A DNA stretch of 64,000 nucleotides from Siphonodentalium dalli. Its lineage: Eukaryota > Mollusca > Scaphopoda > Gadilida > Siphonodentaliidae. Where the stretch lies: contig CP136066.1 of assembly GCA_032622095.1 (NCBI GenBank), positions 132,217,917 through 132,281,916 of the forward strand, given 5' to 3'. Shown one piece after another: positions 12,143 to 23,147 of the stretch; the stretch's first letter is position 1; every line of letters starts with the position of its first letter. Under the pieces are notes generated by a model, which saw only the letters and a list, made by a program, of their open reading frames with translations, did no database searches and was not told the origin of the DNA. Position numbers and translations under genes: made by a program.

Positions 12143-13033
12143 TAGTCCAAGTCTTCTCGTACTAAAACCAGCTAAGATATTGGGATAGCTAGATGCTGGC
12201 ATTTAGTCAGAGTTCGCGCCCTATATATTCTTATGACACGAGTTAAGCGTTAATGACCCGCTCAAATAAAAACACAATTATATGAAATAAAATATCACAA
12301 TTGCGACAATAAACAGATATTTTCTGCAGAAGACATGCTATTTGATCTGAAACCCACATCAGTTGTGAATTGAAAGCGGTAATTTAATGTGAAAAGAGAC
12401 ATTTACCGCAGTGTTTACATATTTAAAAAAGTATGCGAACTCAGTTGACCTCGCGAACTGCGTTCGGCATTTTCCGGTGAAAATATTCCGTAGATTTTCG
12501 ATCAACCACGCACGATGAATTCTCCATTGTAATCGTAATTATACATGTCAATAAATGTAATACATTAAATAAATTACGGGAATTACAACCATCTCACAGT
12601 TTAAAACAGTGTAAACACAACGAGCATTAGAATAATATGGGGGCTGCCATTTTGTTTGTATCGAAATTCGTCTCGGCCAAAACAAACTCCGGATTGTGCC
12701 GAAGTTCTTTGGAACACTTCGGCTTTCATTTAAAACTTAAACAAACATATAAAAACAGCGATGTTGGTGAACAGGAATATTCTATGTGTAATTTTAACAT
12801 GAAAGTTAGATTATTATACACCATTATGACCATAAGATGTCTCTCTTTCCGATGTATATAGCATCATGTATTGATTTGTTAGGTAAATCGAGTAAAATAC
12901 ACCACAGATTCCCGCCACAGATCCTGGGCGTAACTCGTGTCATAGGAATACATAGGGCGCGAACTCGGACTAAATGCCAGCATCTAGCTATCCCAATATC
13001 TTAGCTGGTTTTAGTACGAGAAGACTAGGACTA
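12143..13033. mobile_element. Long-TIR MITE-like element with 9-bp TSD
   Basis: About 105-bp inverted repeats, nearly identical, occupy 12143-12247 and 12929-13033; shared blocks include CTCGTACTAAAACCAGCTAA and its complement. The ends read TAGTCC...GGACTA. The 9-bp repeat CAGCTTGAC flanks the unit exactly (12134-12142 and 13034-13042). The interior has no transposase. The TSD length suggests a Mutator-like origin, which is inference. Confidence 0.85.
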
Positions 13034-13272
13034 CAGCTTGACCTGTCGCGAATTATGTTTCGTATATCATTGAAGCCATTTTGTTGCATCATTATTCTAC
13101 ATGTAGTATTACACGTGCCACAGTGAGAAATTATCACTGGTCAATTGTGTCACATCGAACTAGACAGTGTTCAGTCAGCAGCGACACTTCATGTTGCCAA
13201 CAACAAGGTTCCTATAGATTTGGTAGCACGTGTCGATCTATTTGAGAAGTAAGTATTGGTATGCCCGTGCAC

Positions 13273-14356
13273 GTCATATCACATCATTCCTCATATCACA
13301 TCATTCCTTGTTTAGCTGTTGATCGGACAAGTCGCAAAGTTTCGCTCTGCGTCTTGTCGCTGTTCCGGCTAGCTGAGCCCGGATCGCTTGTGAGTCGTGT
13401 GGTCGTTCTGAAAAGAACTTAGCCGGCCGAGCGATTCGGAGTGAGCTGTTCTGGACTTGGCAGAGGATTATGCAGCTAATCCCCTCTGCCGTTGTCACGG
13501 CCTTGGATAGATTGCACATTGTGGATACCCTTAGCTGGACTCTAACCCAGACTAAAGGAGGCTTTGTGCATCTATCCTTGGAGTACCGGATTGCTCCAGC
13601 AATACACTCTGCTGGCGGTACCTCGGAAGCTGAACCCCACCAGCGACCTACCATCTGGTACAACGACTTGGACCACTGGGACCAGAATCAGAAGAGGCGG
13701 AAGAAGAAGACCCCCTCCAGGAAGAGAAGGGACACCGACAGAAGAGCCAAGTGGAGACAGGGGCGAGCTGAGAGACGTCCAGCTCCCCTCCACTTGGCTG
13801 CTGAAGCGGACGCAGATGACATTTCACCAGCTAGCAGGGACGCCGTTGTCACCCCGGATGTCCCTGCCATCGTCATCGAGGCAAACAGAGACATGGACGT
13901 CGACACCACCCCGGACGTGCCTGCCGCCAGCTTCGATGTGGAGATGGACACTCTACCACCTAGGACACCGGAATTTCATCTAAACCTGGTGTCACCCATC
14001 TCCACTGGCAGCAACAAGAACACCAGCTACACCCGCACCCCTGAAGACTTGCGACTCGAAGATTTAGTCGCAAAGTCCAGAAGATTAATAGCAGAGGTCG
14101 CGGCTGACCGCCTAAGTTACCAACAACAAGAAGAAGAATTACGTAGACAGCACGGATTGGAGCTCCTTACAACAACAACAGTAGAAACACTCGAGAGAAA
14201 GAAAAAGAAACACACAAAAAAATATCATCTTTTTTTTCATCCATTGTTATGTATTTCATCATTCATAACTTCAAACTTCACTCCCAAGTGGGTTGTTGGA
14301 GAGGGGTTCCGCCCCTTTCAAATCCTCCCTGGCCTAGTCCCAAAACCCCAATAAAG
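13273..14356 (+). mobile_element. Retroposed element with 12-bp TSD and one ORF
   Basis: The unit is flanked on both sides by the identical 12-mer ATGCCCGTGCAC (13261-13272 and 14357-14368). Its left end carries two tandem copies of CATATCACATCATTCCT. Its right end stops directly after AATAAAG with no poly-A. The variable-length TSD plus a polyadenylation-like terminus point to target-primed reverse transcription. No reverse transcriptase is present, so it would be non-autonomous. Its G+C is visibly higher than that of the flanks. It carries the ORF at 13470-14354. Confidence 0.75.
13470..14354 (+). CDS. Hypothetical 294-aa basic protein of the retroposed unit
   Basis: This is the longest open frame in the window, intact from ATG to stop and ending 2 nt before the right edge of the retroposed unit. 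Residues 1-45 form a mixed hydrophobic segment. Residues 74-103 are a strongly basic stretch containing KKKTPSRKRRDTDRRAKW. Residues 110-175 are acidic and Pro-rich, with two copies of a (T)PDVPA motif. Residues 190-245 are charged and helix-prone (RLEDLVAKSRRLIAE..., then EEELRRQ), followed by a Lys run. No enzyme motif is visible. The layout (small N-terminal domain, basic patch, helical segment) resembles ORF1/gag-like nucleic-acid-binding proteins of invertebrate retroelements, but I cannot assign a family. It may equally be a captured host exon. Whether it is expressed is unknown. Confidence 0.5.
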   Translation: MQLIPSAVVTALDRLHIVDTLSWTLTQTKGGFVHLSLEYRIAPAIHSAGGTSEAEPHQRPTIWYNDLDHWDQNQKRRKKKTPSRKRRDTDRRAKWRQGRAERRPAPLHLAAEADADDISPASRDAVVTPDVPAIVIEANRDMDVDTTPDVPAASFDVEMDTLPPRTPEFHLNLVSPISTGSNKNTSYTRTPEDLRLEDLVAKSRRLIAEVAADRLSYQQQEEELRRQHGLELLTTTTVETLERKKKKHTKKYHLFFHPLLCISSFITSNFTPKWVVGEGFRPFQILPGLVPKPQ

Positions 14357-14637
14357 ATGCCCGTGCACAAGTGACAGCTTCATCATTAGAAAATTTACTC
14401 ATCAACCTTGTCATTTAAGAGCCTACCATTTAAGACTGATTATAAAATATAGATTATGGCCTGTTGTCGCATCCTAATTTGAACTGTTGTCCATGTTTGA
14501 ATATTTTTTAATGTGATGTTCTGTTTTCTCTTAAAAATATTCTTTGGTTTGAAATTACACTGACAGCATCCACCTGGTAAGGTATTTTTCGCCCACGAAG
14601 ATTTTATGAACTTCAGCATTTATGTTAAAACAGTACT

Positions 14638-14710
14638 GGGGGGGGGGGGGTAGTAAAAAATTTGCAGGAAGGTATGCCGGGGTGGGTGGTTGGCCCCGGG
14701 GGGGGGGGGG
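14638..14710. repeat. Two 13-G tracts
   Basis: G runs at 14638-14650 and 14698-14710. The block AAAAAATTTGCAGGAAGGT between them recurs inverted at about 16497-16527 beside a C run, so both are parts of one dispersed repeat. Confidence 0.6.
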
Positions 14711-14937
14711 CATATTTTTTAACTAAATACCTTTTGTGCCCTTATATGACATTTGTAACAGTTAAAAACATATAAGAATTTATAACTGCAAAAACACCAT
14801 TATCCATATTTATGTTACTGGGACCTCATATGGGCCTTAGTAGAAATGACATTAAGCTATATGGCATGTTGCATATGGGGCGAAAAATTTCTTCCCCGAC
14901 ACCCTTCGGAAAGCAGCTTTGAGAAATGTAAAACTGA

Positions 14938-15540
14938 AATAAATAAACTGGTCTTGATGTAACTAAAGCCAAGATCATTGTGTGCATGGAAAAAGAGCGA
15001 GCAACTGTCTCAAACATTAATGTGACTATCAATGGCGAGAATATAACTGTCATCACACTGTTCATCAGTGCATCAAGCCAATCAGTGAAATATTTGCATG
15101 TCTATCAACTGATCTGTTATTCTCACAACACCTAAAATATCCAAGTCTGGCATAGTGATTGTTTGTCATTTATTACAACAGAGGTTGCTCCAGTAGACTA
15201 ACAAAAGTGTTAAAGGCATAATGCTAGATAATGGGCTGGTTGACAAACTAATCGGGAAATGGTTAGAAATTATGGAATTGTGTGTATCTTGTACAATGAC
15301 CTAAGTTTCCATATATAAGTAAACTTATCCTGATGTAACTAATCCCTAGATCATTGTGTGCATGGAAAAAGAGTGAGCAACTGTTCAAACATTAAGGCGA
15401 CTATCAATGGGTAGAAATATCTGTCGTCAGTGCATCAAGCCAATCAATGAATTACTTGCATTTCTTTCAACTCAGATGATCTCTCACAAGACCGAAAGTA
15501 TCCAAGTCTGGTATAGTGCTATAACTGCTTGTCATCTATA
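14938..15540. repeat. Tandem duplication of about 379 bp
   Basis: GATCATTGTGTGCATGGAAA occurs at about 14972 and 15351, and the surrounding about 370 bp is clearly similar in both copies. The second copy is interrupted after 15540 and resumes near 16158 with GTTGCTCCAGTAGACTAACA, which also occurs at 15184 in the first copy. Confidence 0.75.
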
Positions 15541-16157
15541 TATATAAACAAGTAGGATCTGTCCGGATTTTTCTCTCAGACCCCTTGACCGAGTTCACCC
15601 TATCAATATGAACATACAAAGGTTTTTATAAAATGTGAGAGTTGGTTATGGGACTTCAAATGATCTGTTGAATAGGTTGCTTAGAGCTTCTGCAGATATT
15701 AAATGCTATATAAAACCATTCATTATTATAATTTCCAGAAAGAGTTTAGATTCAAGATTATTTTCCGTTGTACAATAAATAGACACAAAGTCAGTTGATC
15801 TGCTGACGTCATTTGACAGCGAAGATTTGGTGTGGTGACTCGGGATACCCTGGCGGATGTTATAATGGTAATAGTTTTTCAAAATTTTTAATTAAAACAA
15901 ATATAATTGGTTTTGTTAAATTGAGCAAGGAATTCAATCTTTAAAAAAAAATATATTAAAACAATATATATATTAAAATCAAAATGTTTCAATGACCAAA
16001 TGTGCTTGAAGCGCACAAAGGGGCCACCGCTAAATGAAGGCGCTGTCTAAGATCAAAATGTGTGCGAAGTCCCACAAAGGGGGCCACAATGTATCTCCGA
16101 TGCTGAATATAGGCTCCCAAAGGGAGCCTTATTCAGATAGTTTAGTATAATATAAGT
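15541..16157. mobile_element. Insertion of about 617 bp into the duplicated segment
   Basis: Its borders are inferred from the break in the 379-bp duplication. It ends shortly after a hairpin (CTGAATATAGGCTCCC at 16103-16118 pairs with GGGAGCCTTATTCAG). It contains a partial internal repeat (AAAGGGGCCAC at about 16017 and 16076). The family is not recognised. Confidence 0.5.
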
Positions 16158-16280
16158 ATAAAGTTGCTCCAGTAGACTAACATAAGTGGTATGGAATATG
16201 TTAGATAATGGGCTGGTTGACAGACTAATCAGGAAATAGAAATTATGAATTTTTTTGTATTCTGCACAATGACCTACATG

Positions 16281-16813
16281 TAGGTTTGCAGATGATCAGC
16301 AATTTATAAAACATTTTTTTTTCAATTGAAACAGCTTCTGAAACCGGTTAACCTGTTATTTGAACTAATTTAGATAATTCCCAGTCATATGAGTGATATC
16401 AGTAGAGTTTTATGCGATTTTAGACCAATTATAGTGAAATTTGGTGGGGTGGGTGTCAAAAAATTGGGACTAATGCCAGATGCAAAAAAAACGGCAAACC
16501 TTCCTGCAAAATTTTTACTGCCCCCCCCCTGCCGGATATGGGCTAATTTGAATTGTGGTAAATTAATCAATGGACTGCAGCAAGAAATTTTTTGAATTGT
16601 TTTGTAACCTTTGATTTGTTTACAACATTTGATCTTCCGGTATAATGGTTGAACATCCCATGTTAAGCTGTCATAACAGCTGCTAACTATTGGAAGTGCA
16701 TGCATTTTTTGTTAGAATCAAAACACTGTTTCTACAGGGAATCAAGACTTTTTATGAGAATCATGTTTCTCATTGGATTTTAAGGCCTGATTTATAGTCG
16801 ATTAATCATTATT
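16281..16813. other. No gene; repeat block beside C run
   Basis: Contains the inverted copy of the 14638-14710 block at about 16490-16535. Otherwise nothing. Confidence 0.4.
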
Positions 16814-17740
16814 AGCTCAACTTACTTTGTAAGTTTGAGCTATTGCCATTCGTTGGCGTCCGTCGTGCGTGTGTGTGTGCGTCTGTCAACAATTTCCTTT
16901 GGCGCGGGCTACAGGTCGTATCTTTGGTCTGATCTTTATGAAATTTGTCATGAATGTTGACATTGACATGTAGAATGGAACGAGTCATTTTGGGGTTATT
17001 CTGCAAAAAAACATGGCTGCTGGTGGCCATCTTGGATTTCAAAATTAAATCCATTGGCGCTGGCTGCAGGCCGTACTGTTTGTGTGATCATGGTGGCCAT
17101 CTTGGATTTTACACTTTGCATCACTAAATCCTTTGACGCATCCTACAGACCACATCTCTGATCCGATCATCACCAAATTTCATATTCATCATTGGGGTGG
17201 CCCCTAGTTGGGCACGAATCATTTTGGGGTAATTCGGCCAAAAAAACATGGCTGCTGGTGGCCATCTTGGATTTCACACTTTGCATCACTAAATCCTTTG
17301 ACACATCCTACAGACCACATCCCTAATGTTATCATCACCAAACTTCATATGGATCATCGGGGTGACCTCTTGATGGGAACGAGTCATTTTGGGGTCCTTC
17401 GGCAAAACAATATGGCCATTTTGGATTTTACTCTTTGTGTGACTAAATATTTCTACAAAATCCATTAGCATGGGTTATAGACCGATCTCATTTACATCTC
17501 GTCTTACTTAGACATTTCAATTAGCACCATTCCTAATTCAATATGGCCATTTTGGATTTTACTCTTTGTGTGACTAAATATTTCTACAAAATCCAATAGC
17601 ATGGGTTATAGACCGATCTCATTTACATCTCGTCTTACTTAGACATTTCAATTAGCACCATTCCTAATTCCTCCATTTACTGTCAACCATTAAATTATTC
17701 CTCTACCTAAGTTGAGCTACAGTGTCATTGACACTTTCAT
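16814..17740. mobile_element. Tandem-core mobile repeat, family C, copy 1
   Basis: It starts with the hairpin AGCTCAACTT...AAGTTTGAGCT, then a CGTCCGTCGTGCGTG block and repeated units with CATGGCTGCTGGTGGCCATC and TTGGATTT. It ends GTTGAGCTACAG, then the hairpin GTGTCATTGACAC and TTTCAT. The family C layout matches copies at 18703, 28021, 61424 and 62985. Confidence 0.65.
17408..17673. repeat. Near-identical 133-bp tandem duplication
   Basis: CAATATGGCCATTTTGGATT starts at 17408 and again at 17541, and the 133-bp units appear to differ at one base (CCATTAGC versus CCAATAGC). A recent duplication inside the family C element. Confidence 0.85.
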
Positions 17741-18157
17741 ATGGTTTGCCATTGCAGACAATGGATACATGGTTACTGATAGCTTCTGACATTGACCGTT
17801 CTAGCTCTGATTCCACAGAGGTGTCTTCTGAATCAACCAACTTTGACTCGCTAGAATCTGATAAATAACTTTCTGAATATCTAGCATGTATTGTACGTGC
17901 ATTGCATTGAAGGATTTAAGTTAATTTAATTCAGTTATACATTTATTTTCTGTGCCAACAATTATTAGAGAGGTACATGTATGATGCTACTAGTATGGTA
18001 ATGTTTTGTTTCAGATAATGTTGTCACTTGTATTATCTGTTATAATAGTCCCTCTTTGATAATTATATAATTCAACTTCCAGGACAGCGCTCGCAAACTT
18101 CAAATGAGGACAATGTTCTTAAGCTGCAAGTGTGACCAATACATGTACAACATTATT

Positions 18158-18330
18158 ATGCTCCCGACCCTCCGAAGGAGGATACAGGGTATATAGTGGA
18201 GACCCCCGTCCTTCTGGTCGTCCGTAACAAACATTTCCCAACACAGCGGGGGGGGGGGGGGGGGGGGGGGGTGTCCACCTTGGGAAATTCCATCTGCAAC
18301 ACACCCCCCCCCCCCCCCCCCCTGAATCAG
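18158..18330. repeat. Hairpin-start repeat with facing G24 and C19 tracts
   Basis: A palindrome (CCCTCCGAAGGAGG, near 18168) is followed by a 24-G run (18248-18271) and a 19-C run (18304-18322) about 32 nt apart on the same strand. The two runs could pair or form four-stranded structures. The start resembles the palindromic starts of the other mobile repeats here. Confidence 0.6.
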
Positions 18331-18702
18331 AATTAGACCAAACACAAGTTTTCCATAATTCCAACTGATGACCATTTCAGTCCAAAATTGTGACCAAAAA
18401 TAGGAAAATATGCAAATATTGGTCCAAAAACAATTAATTCCGTCCAATAAATTGTTTGTAAAATCAAATTACAATAACATTTTCAACCTATTGTTGGTGT
18501 GAAATTTTCAACTAATGTTTTAGCAGGTATGAAATTTCCAACTGTTGGAAAATTTTGACCAAAGTTGGGGAGGCTGGGGGGGGGTAAGACACCCTCCCTC
18601 AAACCCCCCCTGTCGCCACATCTCTGCTTGTGGTTGATTACATGTATGTCTGGTTTCATCACGAAATCTAGATTGATAGTCTCAAAATAAGTGTCCCTTT
18701 TT

Positions 18703-19160
18703 AGCTCAACTTGACAAAGTCAAGTTTGAGCTATTGTCATGGGTTGGAATCCGTATGTCCGTCAACAATTTCCGTTAGCACACCCTACAGGTCACATCTC
18801 TTAACCGATCATCACCAAACTTCATATGGATCTTCGAGGCGAGGGGACCTCTAGATGGGAGCCATAAATTCCCAAATTCACCAGCAGCCATCTTGGATTT
18901 AAAATTTTAATCCATCGCCACACCCTGCAGCCCGTTTAGCATATTTAGTATGACCTAGATGGGAGCTATCGAGTTTGAAAAATTTCTATGAAAAACCTGG
19001 CTGCCGGTGGCCATCTTGGATCTTGGACGCTACAGATCACATCCCTCATCTATTTCTTTGAAAAACATGGCCACCAGTGGCCATCTTGTATTTTCCTCTT
19101 GTATGATTAAATCCTTCAGCACACACCACAGGCCATCTCCGTCATTCTATAACATATACC
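18703..19160. mobile_element. Family C, copy 2 (3'-truncated)
   Basis: It opens with AGCTCAACTTGACAAAGTC and its complement AAGTTTGAGCT, then GTCCGTCAACAATTTCC and GGTGGCCATCTTGGAT units. The hairpin 3' end is missing. Confidence 0.6.
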
Positions 19161-21096
19161 GGTATACTATAGTACTGGTTGAAACCAAGTCCAAGAGAAA
19201 TGAAAATGAAAATTAATCATATCAAAATTTTCCTATAATTTACTGGTAGAAACCATGTCACATCAGTTGGGGTACCGGTAGTTTTTAGCTCACCTGAGAC
19301 GAAGTCTTCAGTGGAGCTATAGTCATCACTTCTCGTCCATCCGTCAATAATTCTTTGAACATCTTCTTCTCTAGATCCTTTGGACCGATTGGGTTCATAT
19401 TTGGTGTGGATGTTCCATAGGTGACTCACATTCAGAATGAGGTCACCGGTCAAATAGTAATTCTTACATCGACTTCTTCTCGTATTTCATTGGGCCGAAT
19501 GGGTTCATATTTGGTATAAAGGATCCTTGGGGGTATGTGGTTCAGATTTGTTCAAATGAGGTCACTGGGTCAAATGTGAGCGGAGCCAGTGACATAATTC
19601 CAAAAACAATTTTTTTTTTTAAATTCGGATTTTTTGGAATTTTAAGGTCAACCTTGTTCAATTTAACAAACAAAAAATTAGTTTTTAAACATGTTATAAT
19701 ATTTTTTAATTTAAAAAAAGTGACACCATTATAACATCTGCAGAGTTATTAATCTTTACTCTTTAATGAAATTATGGAAACATTCCATTACCCACCCCCT
19801 CCCACATGACCCACCCCCACCCTGCCATCAACCAACATCCCTTCCAACCCATATCATCTCCCAATTTAATACCTCTTCTCACCACAGAATATCTGCAAAG
19901 ACACAGGTCATTAATTTAGATTAGAATAATAGATGTCATCTGGCATGCTTATGTAAACATAACTGCTCAGCAAATTAAAACAAACTGCTGTTCCCAAGGT
20001 TAGGTGATGACTGACAGGTATTGGTTTCCCTCCCATACAATGGTACTGTGAACATCTTAGATTTCTTCAAGCCTGGAAATAGTGTCTGACATTTGCAGAA
20101 TGAGGTCCCCAGAGGGTGAATTTAGAGTTGCTACCCCGTACAGCAGGCTAGCATCACTAAATACACCCTCCAGGGACCTAATTCTGCTTAGGCCTCATCT
20201 TCTGGGAAGTATCCTAAGTATCAAATTGAAAGTTTGTTTTAATTGCTTTTTAACTTTTTCCCACCTGTTCAGTTTCAATGTCCCCCTAATTTGCAGAAGA
20301 TAAAATGCATAATTGAGGTGCTCAATGGGTGTGTATCACCAACTTCAACTGTAGAACTTCAATCTGTTCCTAGGTTTTTATTGGCCATTGAGGCCTAATC
20401 AGATTGAGGATGAATTCAGTGATGCTATCCCAACTTGTGGAATAGTGTCATTAAATTCACCTTTTGTTGACCTAATTCTGCAAATGTCTGACACACTAAA
20501 TTCAGGCTTGTCCGTTTCATATTATTTTCTTAACCACCACTTATCCAGATGAAATCATACCCTGATTTTTCAAAGAAAAATTGGGGGGTATATATTGGAT
20601 TGAATTTGTCTTCTATATGTCAGGCTTCCATCTGTCTGCCTGGTGGGATGTCTATCAATCCGTCTATCAACAATTGTTTTCTTCTCCATATCAAAGACCG
20701 AATGTGTTTATATATTTCAGTGTGCATGTACCCTAGATGTCTCACAATCAGATTTGTTCAAATAAGTTCATCAGATCAAATAGGTGTGAAGCCAGGGCCA
20801 TAACTCTTTCCCTCCATAGTAATTCTTAAAGCAATTTTTTCTCAAGAACCATTGGGCCTATATAGCTTATATTTGGTATGGAGGGCCTTGGGTGACCGGG
20901 GTTCAGATTTGTTCAAATGGGGTCATTTTTAGGAAATGAGGTCACCAGAGGGTGAACTCGGTGATGTTAGTCCACCTTGCGGAATAGTGTCATTAAATTC
21001 ACCTGCAAAGATCAGACACACTGAATACAGATTTGGCTGTTCCAATATTAGTTTCTTAACCACCACTTATCCAGGTGAAATCATACCCTGATTTTT

Positions 21097-21984
21097 GTCC
21101 CCCGAATTTTTTTTTTTGGGGGACTATTAAAATAGCCGGTGTCCGTGCGTCCGGGAAATGGTTTCCGGATGATAACTTTAGTTTTGGTTATTAGATCAAA
21201 AGCAAATTTCATAGGTGAGTTTATCAGACCAAAATAAGGGTCAAGTTCGAATATGGATGTCCGGATGTTAACTTTAGTAGAGTTAATCAGATTTAAACCA
21301 AATTTGGTATGTGTCTTTCTCCCAGCAAAACACATGTCAAGTTCGAATTCGGGTTCCGCCCGCCAATTTTCACCAGAGTTATGTCCCTTTTTTACTTAGA
21401 ATTTTTGCCAATTTGAGGTTTCCTGATGATAACTTTAGTAAATGTGTACTGAATGAATTTGGTATATGTAGGTTTACTAGCACAAAAGACAGATCAAATT
21501 CGATTTTGTGTTCCGCCATGCCAATTTTTATACGCAAACAACGGTCGTATCAAGCCGACTCTTAGAGGCTGACATGTGGTCTACCGACCTTTTATTCGAC
21601 TTGTTTTACTTAGAAAATTTCTCACTTTGTCGTTTTCCGGATGATATCTCAAGTTTGGATCCTTTAATTGCAATTTTTTTTGTGGATCAGTCATATCACG
21701 ATACAGGTCAAGTTCGAATTTGAGTTTGAACCGATGATTTTTCTCAGAGTTATGGTCTTTTCGACTTAGAAAATTCAATTTTTCTTGTAATTTTCTTCAT
21801 TTTGTGCCAATTTGAGGTTATATTTTGACTTTAAGAGTTTTTTTTAAAGATTTGGTTATTTGTATGCATGTCAGTAATGAGACAATGCATAAGTGTCTTA
21901 TCCATATAGTATACTTCTACAAAGCCTCCGCTCCAAATGAAGCCACCGGTTCGGGGGGACACTGTGGCCAAGCGGCCTTTTATT
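21097..21984. mobile_element. Family B mobile repeat, copy 1, with visible empty site
   Basis: It starts with the palindrome GTCCCCCGAA...TTTGGGGGAC and ends with the hairpin GGCCAAGCGGCC plus TTTTATT. The flanks CCCTGATTTTT and CAAAGAAAAATTGGGGG rejoin exactly as at 20561-20588, where no insertion exists. The core units carry GATGATAACTTTAGT and CAGAGTTATG. They closely match 52600-52960. Confidence 0.75.
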
Positions 21985-22599
21985 CAAAGAAAAATTGGGG
22001 GTATACACTGTATTGGATATTGGGGGGGGGGGTATATTGATATCACTAGATGAATGGATCTCATAGATGGGGATTCACATTTGTTCTAATAGGGCCAGAG
22101 ATAAGAGATTTAACTCTCCTCTATGCTGTTTGGTACTGGTATAATAATATTGATTTCTAGGCAGCCTGGTGTGGGCAATGTTTGAGGCAATGGGGAGGGA
22201 GTGTAGAGGGGTGGAGATTTGACCCCCTACTTTGATCAAAATTTAAACAGTTAAAAATTTCATGCCTGATACTACATTAGTTGTCGATTAGATGTTCACA
22301 CCAAAAATAGGTTAGAATTGTTCTCATAGTTTGGTTTGAATTTCCAACATGTATGTTTTTAAACCATCAGTCCATATGTTCCTACTTCAGGGTAAACTGT
22401 GGAACCGAATTGGCCACAAATTTTAACTTTATGGGGGGGGGTGTCAGGTTGGTAATTTTCAAACGTTTGAGAGCTTGAAGTACTGGTACCAGTCATAAAA
22501 TTCAACCTAAGAGGGATGTACAAAAGGATTTTTGTGAACTTTATAGTACTGTGGTATGGGTGTCTTCTTTAAAAGGTAAGAGGTTGGAGATTTGTCAGT

Positions 22600-22782
22600 T
22601 GTGTGCAATTAGAAATTTCAAGGTGAAGAGCCCTGCTCATCTGAGAGCTAACAGCTATGTCCATGTTTAGAACTACTTGTCTTACGTGATTTTGTCACAT
22701 ACTGACTCTTGTTGTCTTCAGAGTCCCAGTCTTCTCAGTCTTTACAGTCTGGTGAGCGACCCACAGTCATTGACTGTCTTGT
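22600..22782. repeat. 3' end module of family G (also at 33035-33219)
   Basis: About 180 bp closely matches 33035-33219, with shared blocks CAGCTATGTCC, TTCAGAGTCCC and TCTTCTCAGTCTTTACAGTC. It ends in the hairpin ACAGTC..GACTGT and CTTGT. Confidence 0.7.
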
Positions 22783-23067
22783 ATAATTCAGTCACAGAGA
22801 AATGAAAAATATTTACCCCATATTTTTCACTGTTAGCGGAAAGAGAGAATCTTTTTTTGTCGCCCTAAAAAGGATTGTGACTAGTCGATGCTGTTTATTA
22901 TACCGGTAAACTGACCTGCAAATTTAAATACCGGTATAAAGAGCCCAGATATAAATGGCTGGGAGTGGCACCTCAGACCTGTACCACAATACTTGCATGT
23001 CAGATCTACAATTGATATTAGTGGCATTGTTAAACTGCCTCAGTAATGGTTTGCATTACTTTTGCAG
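22783..23067. other. Upstream of the E-protein exon
   Basis: AT-rich intronic-looking sequence ending in the TTTGCAG acceptor. No promoter element is supported. Confidence 0.5.
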
Positions 23068-23090
23068 ATTTTGTTCTAGAGAGGAACATA
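23068..23090 (+). other. 5' part of the first recognised E-protein exon
   Basis: The 23 nt between the AG acceptor and the ATG are 5' UTR if translation starts at 23091. If an upstream exon supplies the start, they are coding (reading F V L E R N I before the Met). Either way the acceptor means at least one earlier exon and the promoter lie upstream. I could not place them. Confidence 0.6.
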
Positions 23091-23147
23091 ATGAACAGAC
23101 CTGCGAAACAAGACAAGGAACTTAATGACTTGCTTGACTTCAGTGCT
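23091..23147 (+). CDS. TCF3/4/12-like (daughterless): E-protein exon carrying the AD1 LDFS motif
   Basis: The exon runs 23068-23147, bounded by a pyrimidine-containing TTTGCAG acceptor and a GCT|GTAAGT donor. From the ATG at 23091 it reads MNRPAKQDKELNDLLDFSA and ends in phase 0. DKEL(S/N)DLLDFSA is the hallmark of activation domain 1 of class I bHLH E-proteins (vertebrate TCF3/4/12, fly daughterless). In that family AD1 recruits coactivators, while the distant bHLH domain dimerises with tissue-specific bHLH partners on E-boxes in the nucleus. The exon junction after LDFSA matches the vertebrate gene structure as I remember it. The frame is also open upstream of the ATG to the acceptor, so a more upstream start in another exon is possible. 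The bHLH exons are not in this window. Confidence 0.9.

Larger units (their letters stand above)
19287..22782. mobile_element. Family G element, interrupted
   Basis: It starts AGCTCACCTGAGACGAAG followed by a TTCAGTGGAGCT complement. Units contain GGTTCATATTTGGTATAAAG, CAGATTTGTTCAAATGAGGT and CACTGGGTCAAAT. The 3' part has GGTGAGCGACC, then the hairpin ACAGTCATTGACTGT and CTTGT. The ends share inverted AGCTCACC/GGTGAGC words. It is interrupted by the family B insertion at 21097-21984. The assignment of one element across 3.5 kb is inference. Confidence 0.45.

Noticed and set aside
13301-13663. 120-codon minus-strand frame
   Set aside because: It overlaps the retroposed unit and its plus-strand ORF, and looks like an antisense shadow.
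22722-22751. 30-nt micro-exon between TCTTCAG and GTGAGC, with a twin at 33156-33185
   Set aside because: Both lie in the same 3' end module of family G, so the splice-like signals come with the repeat.
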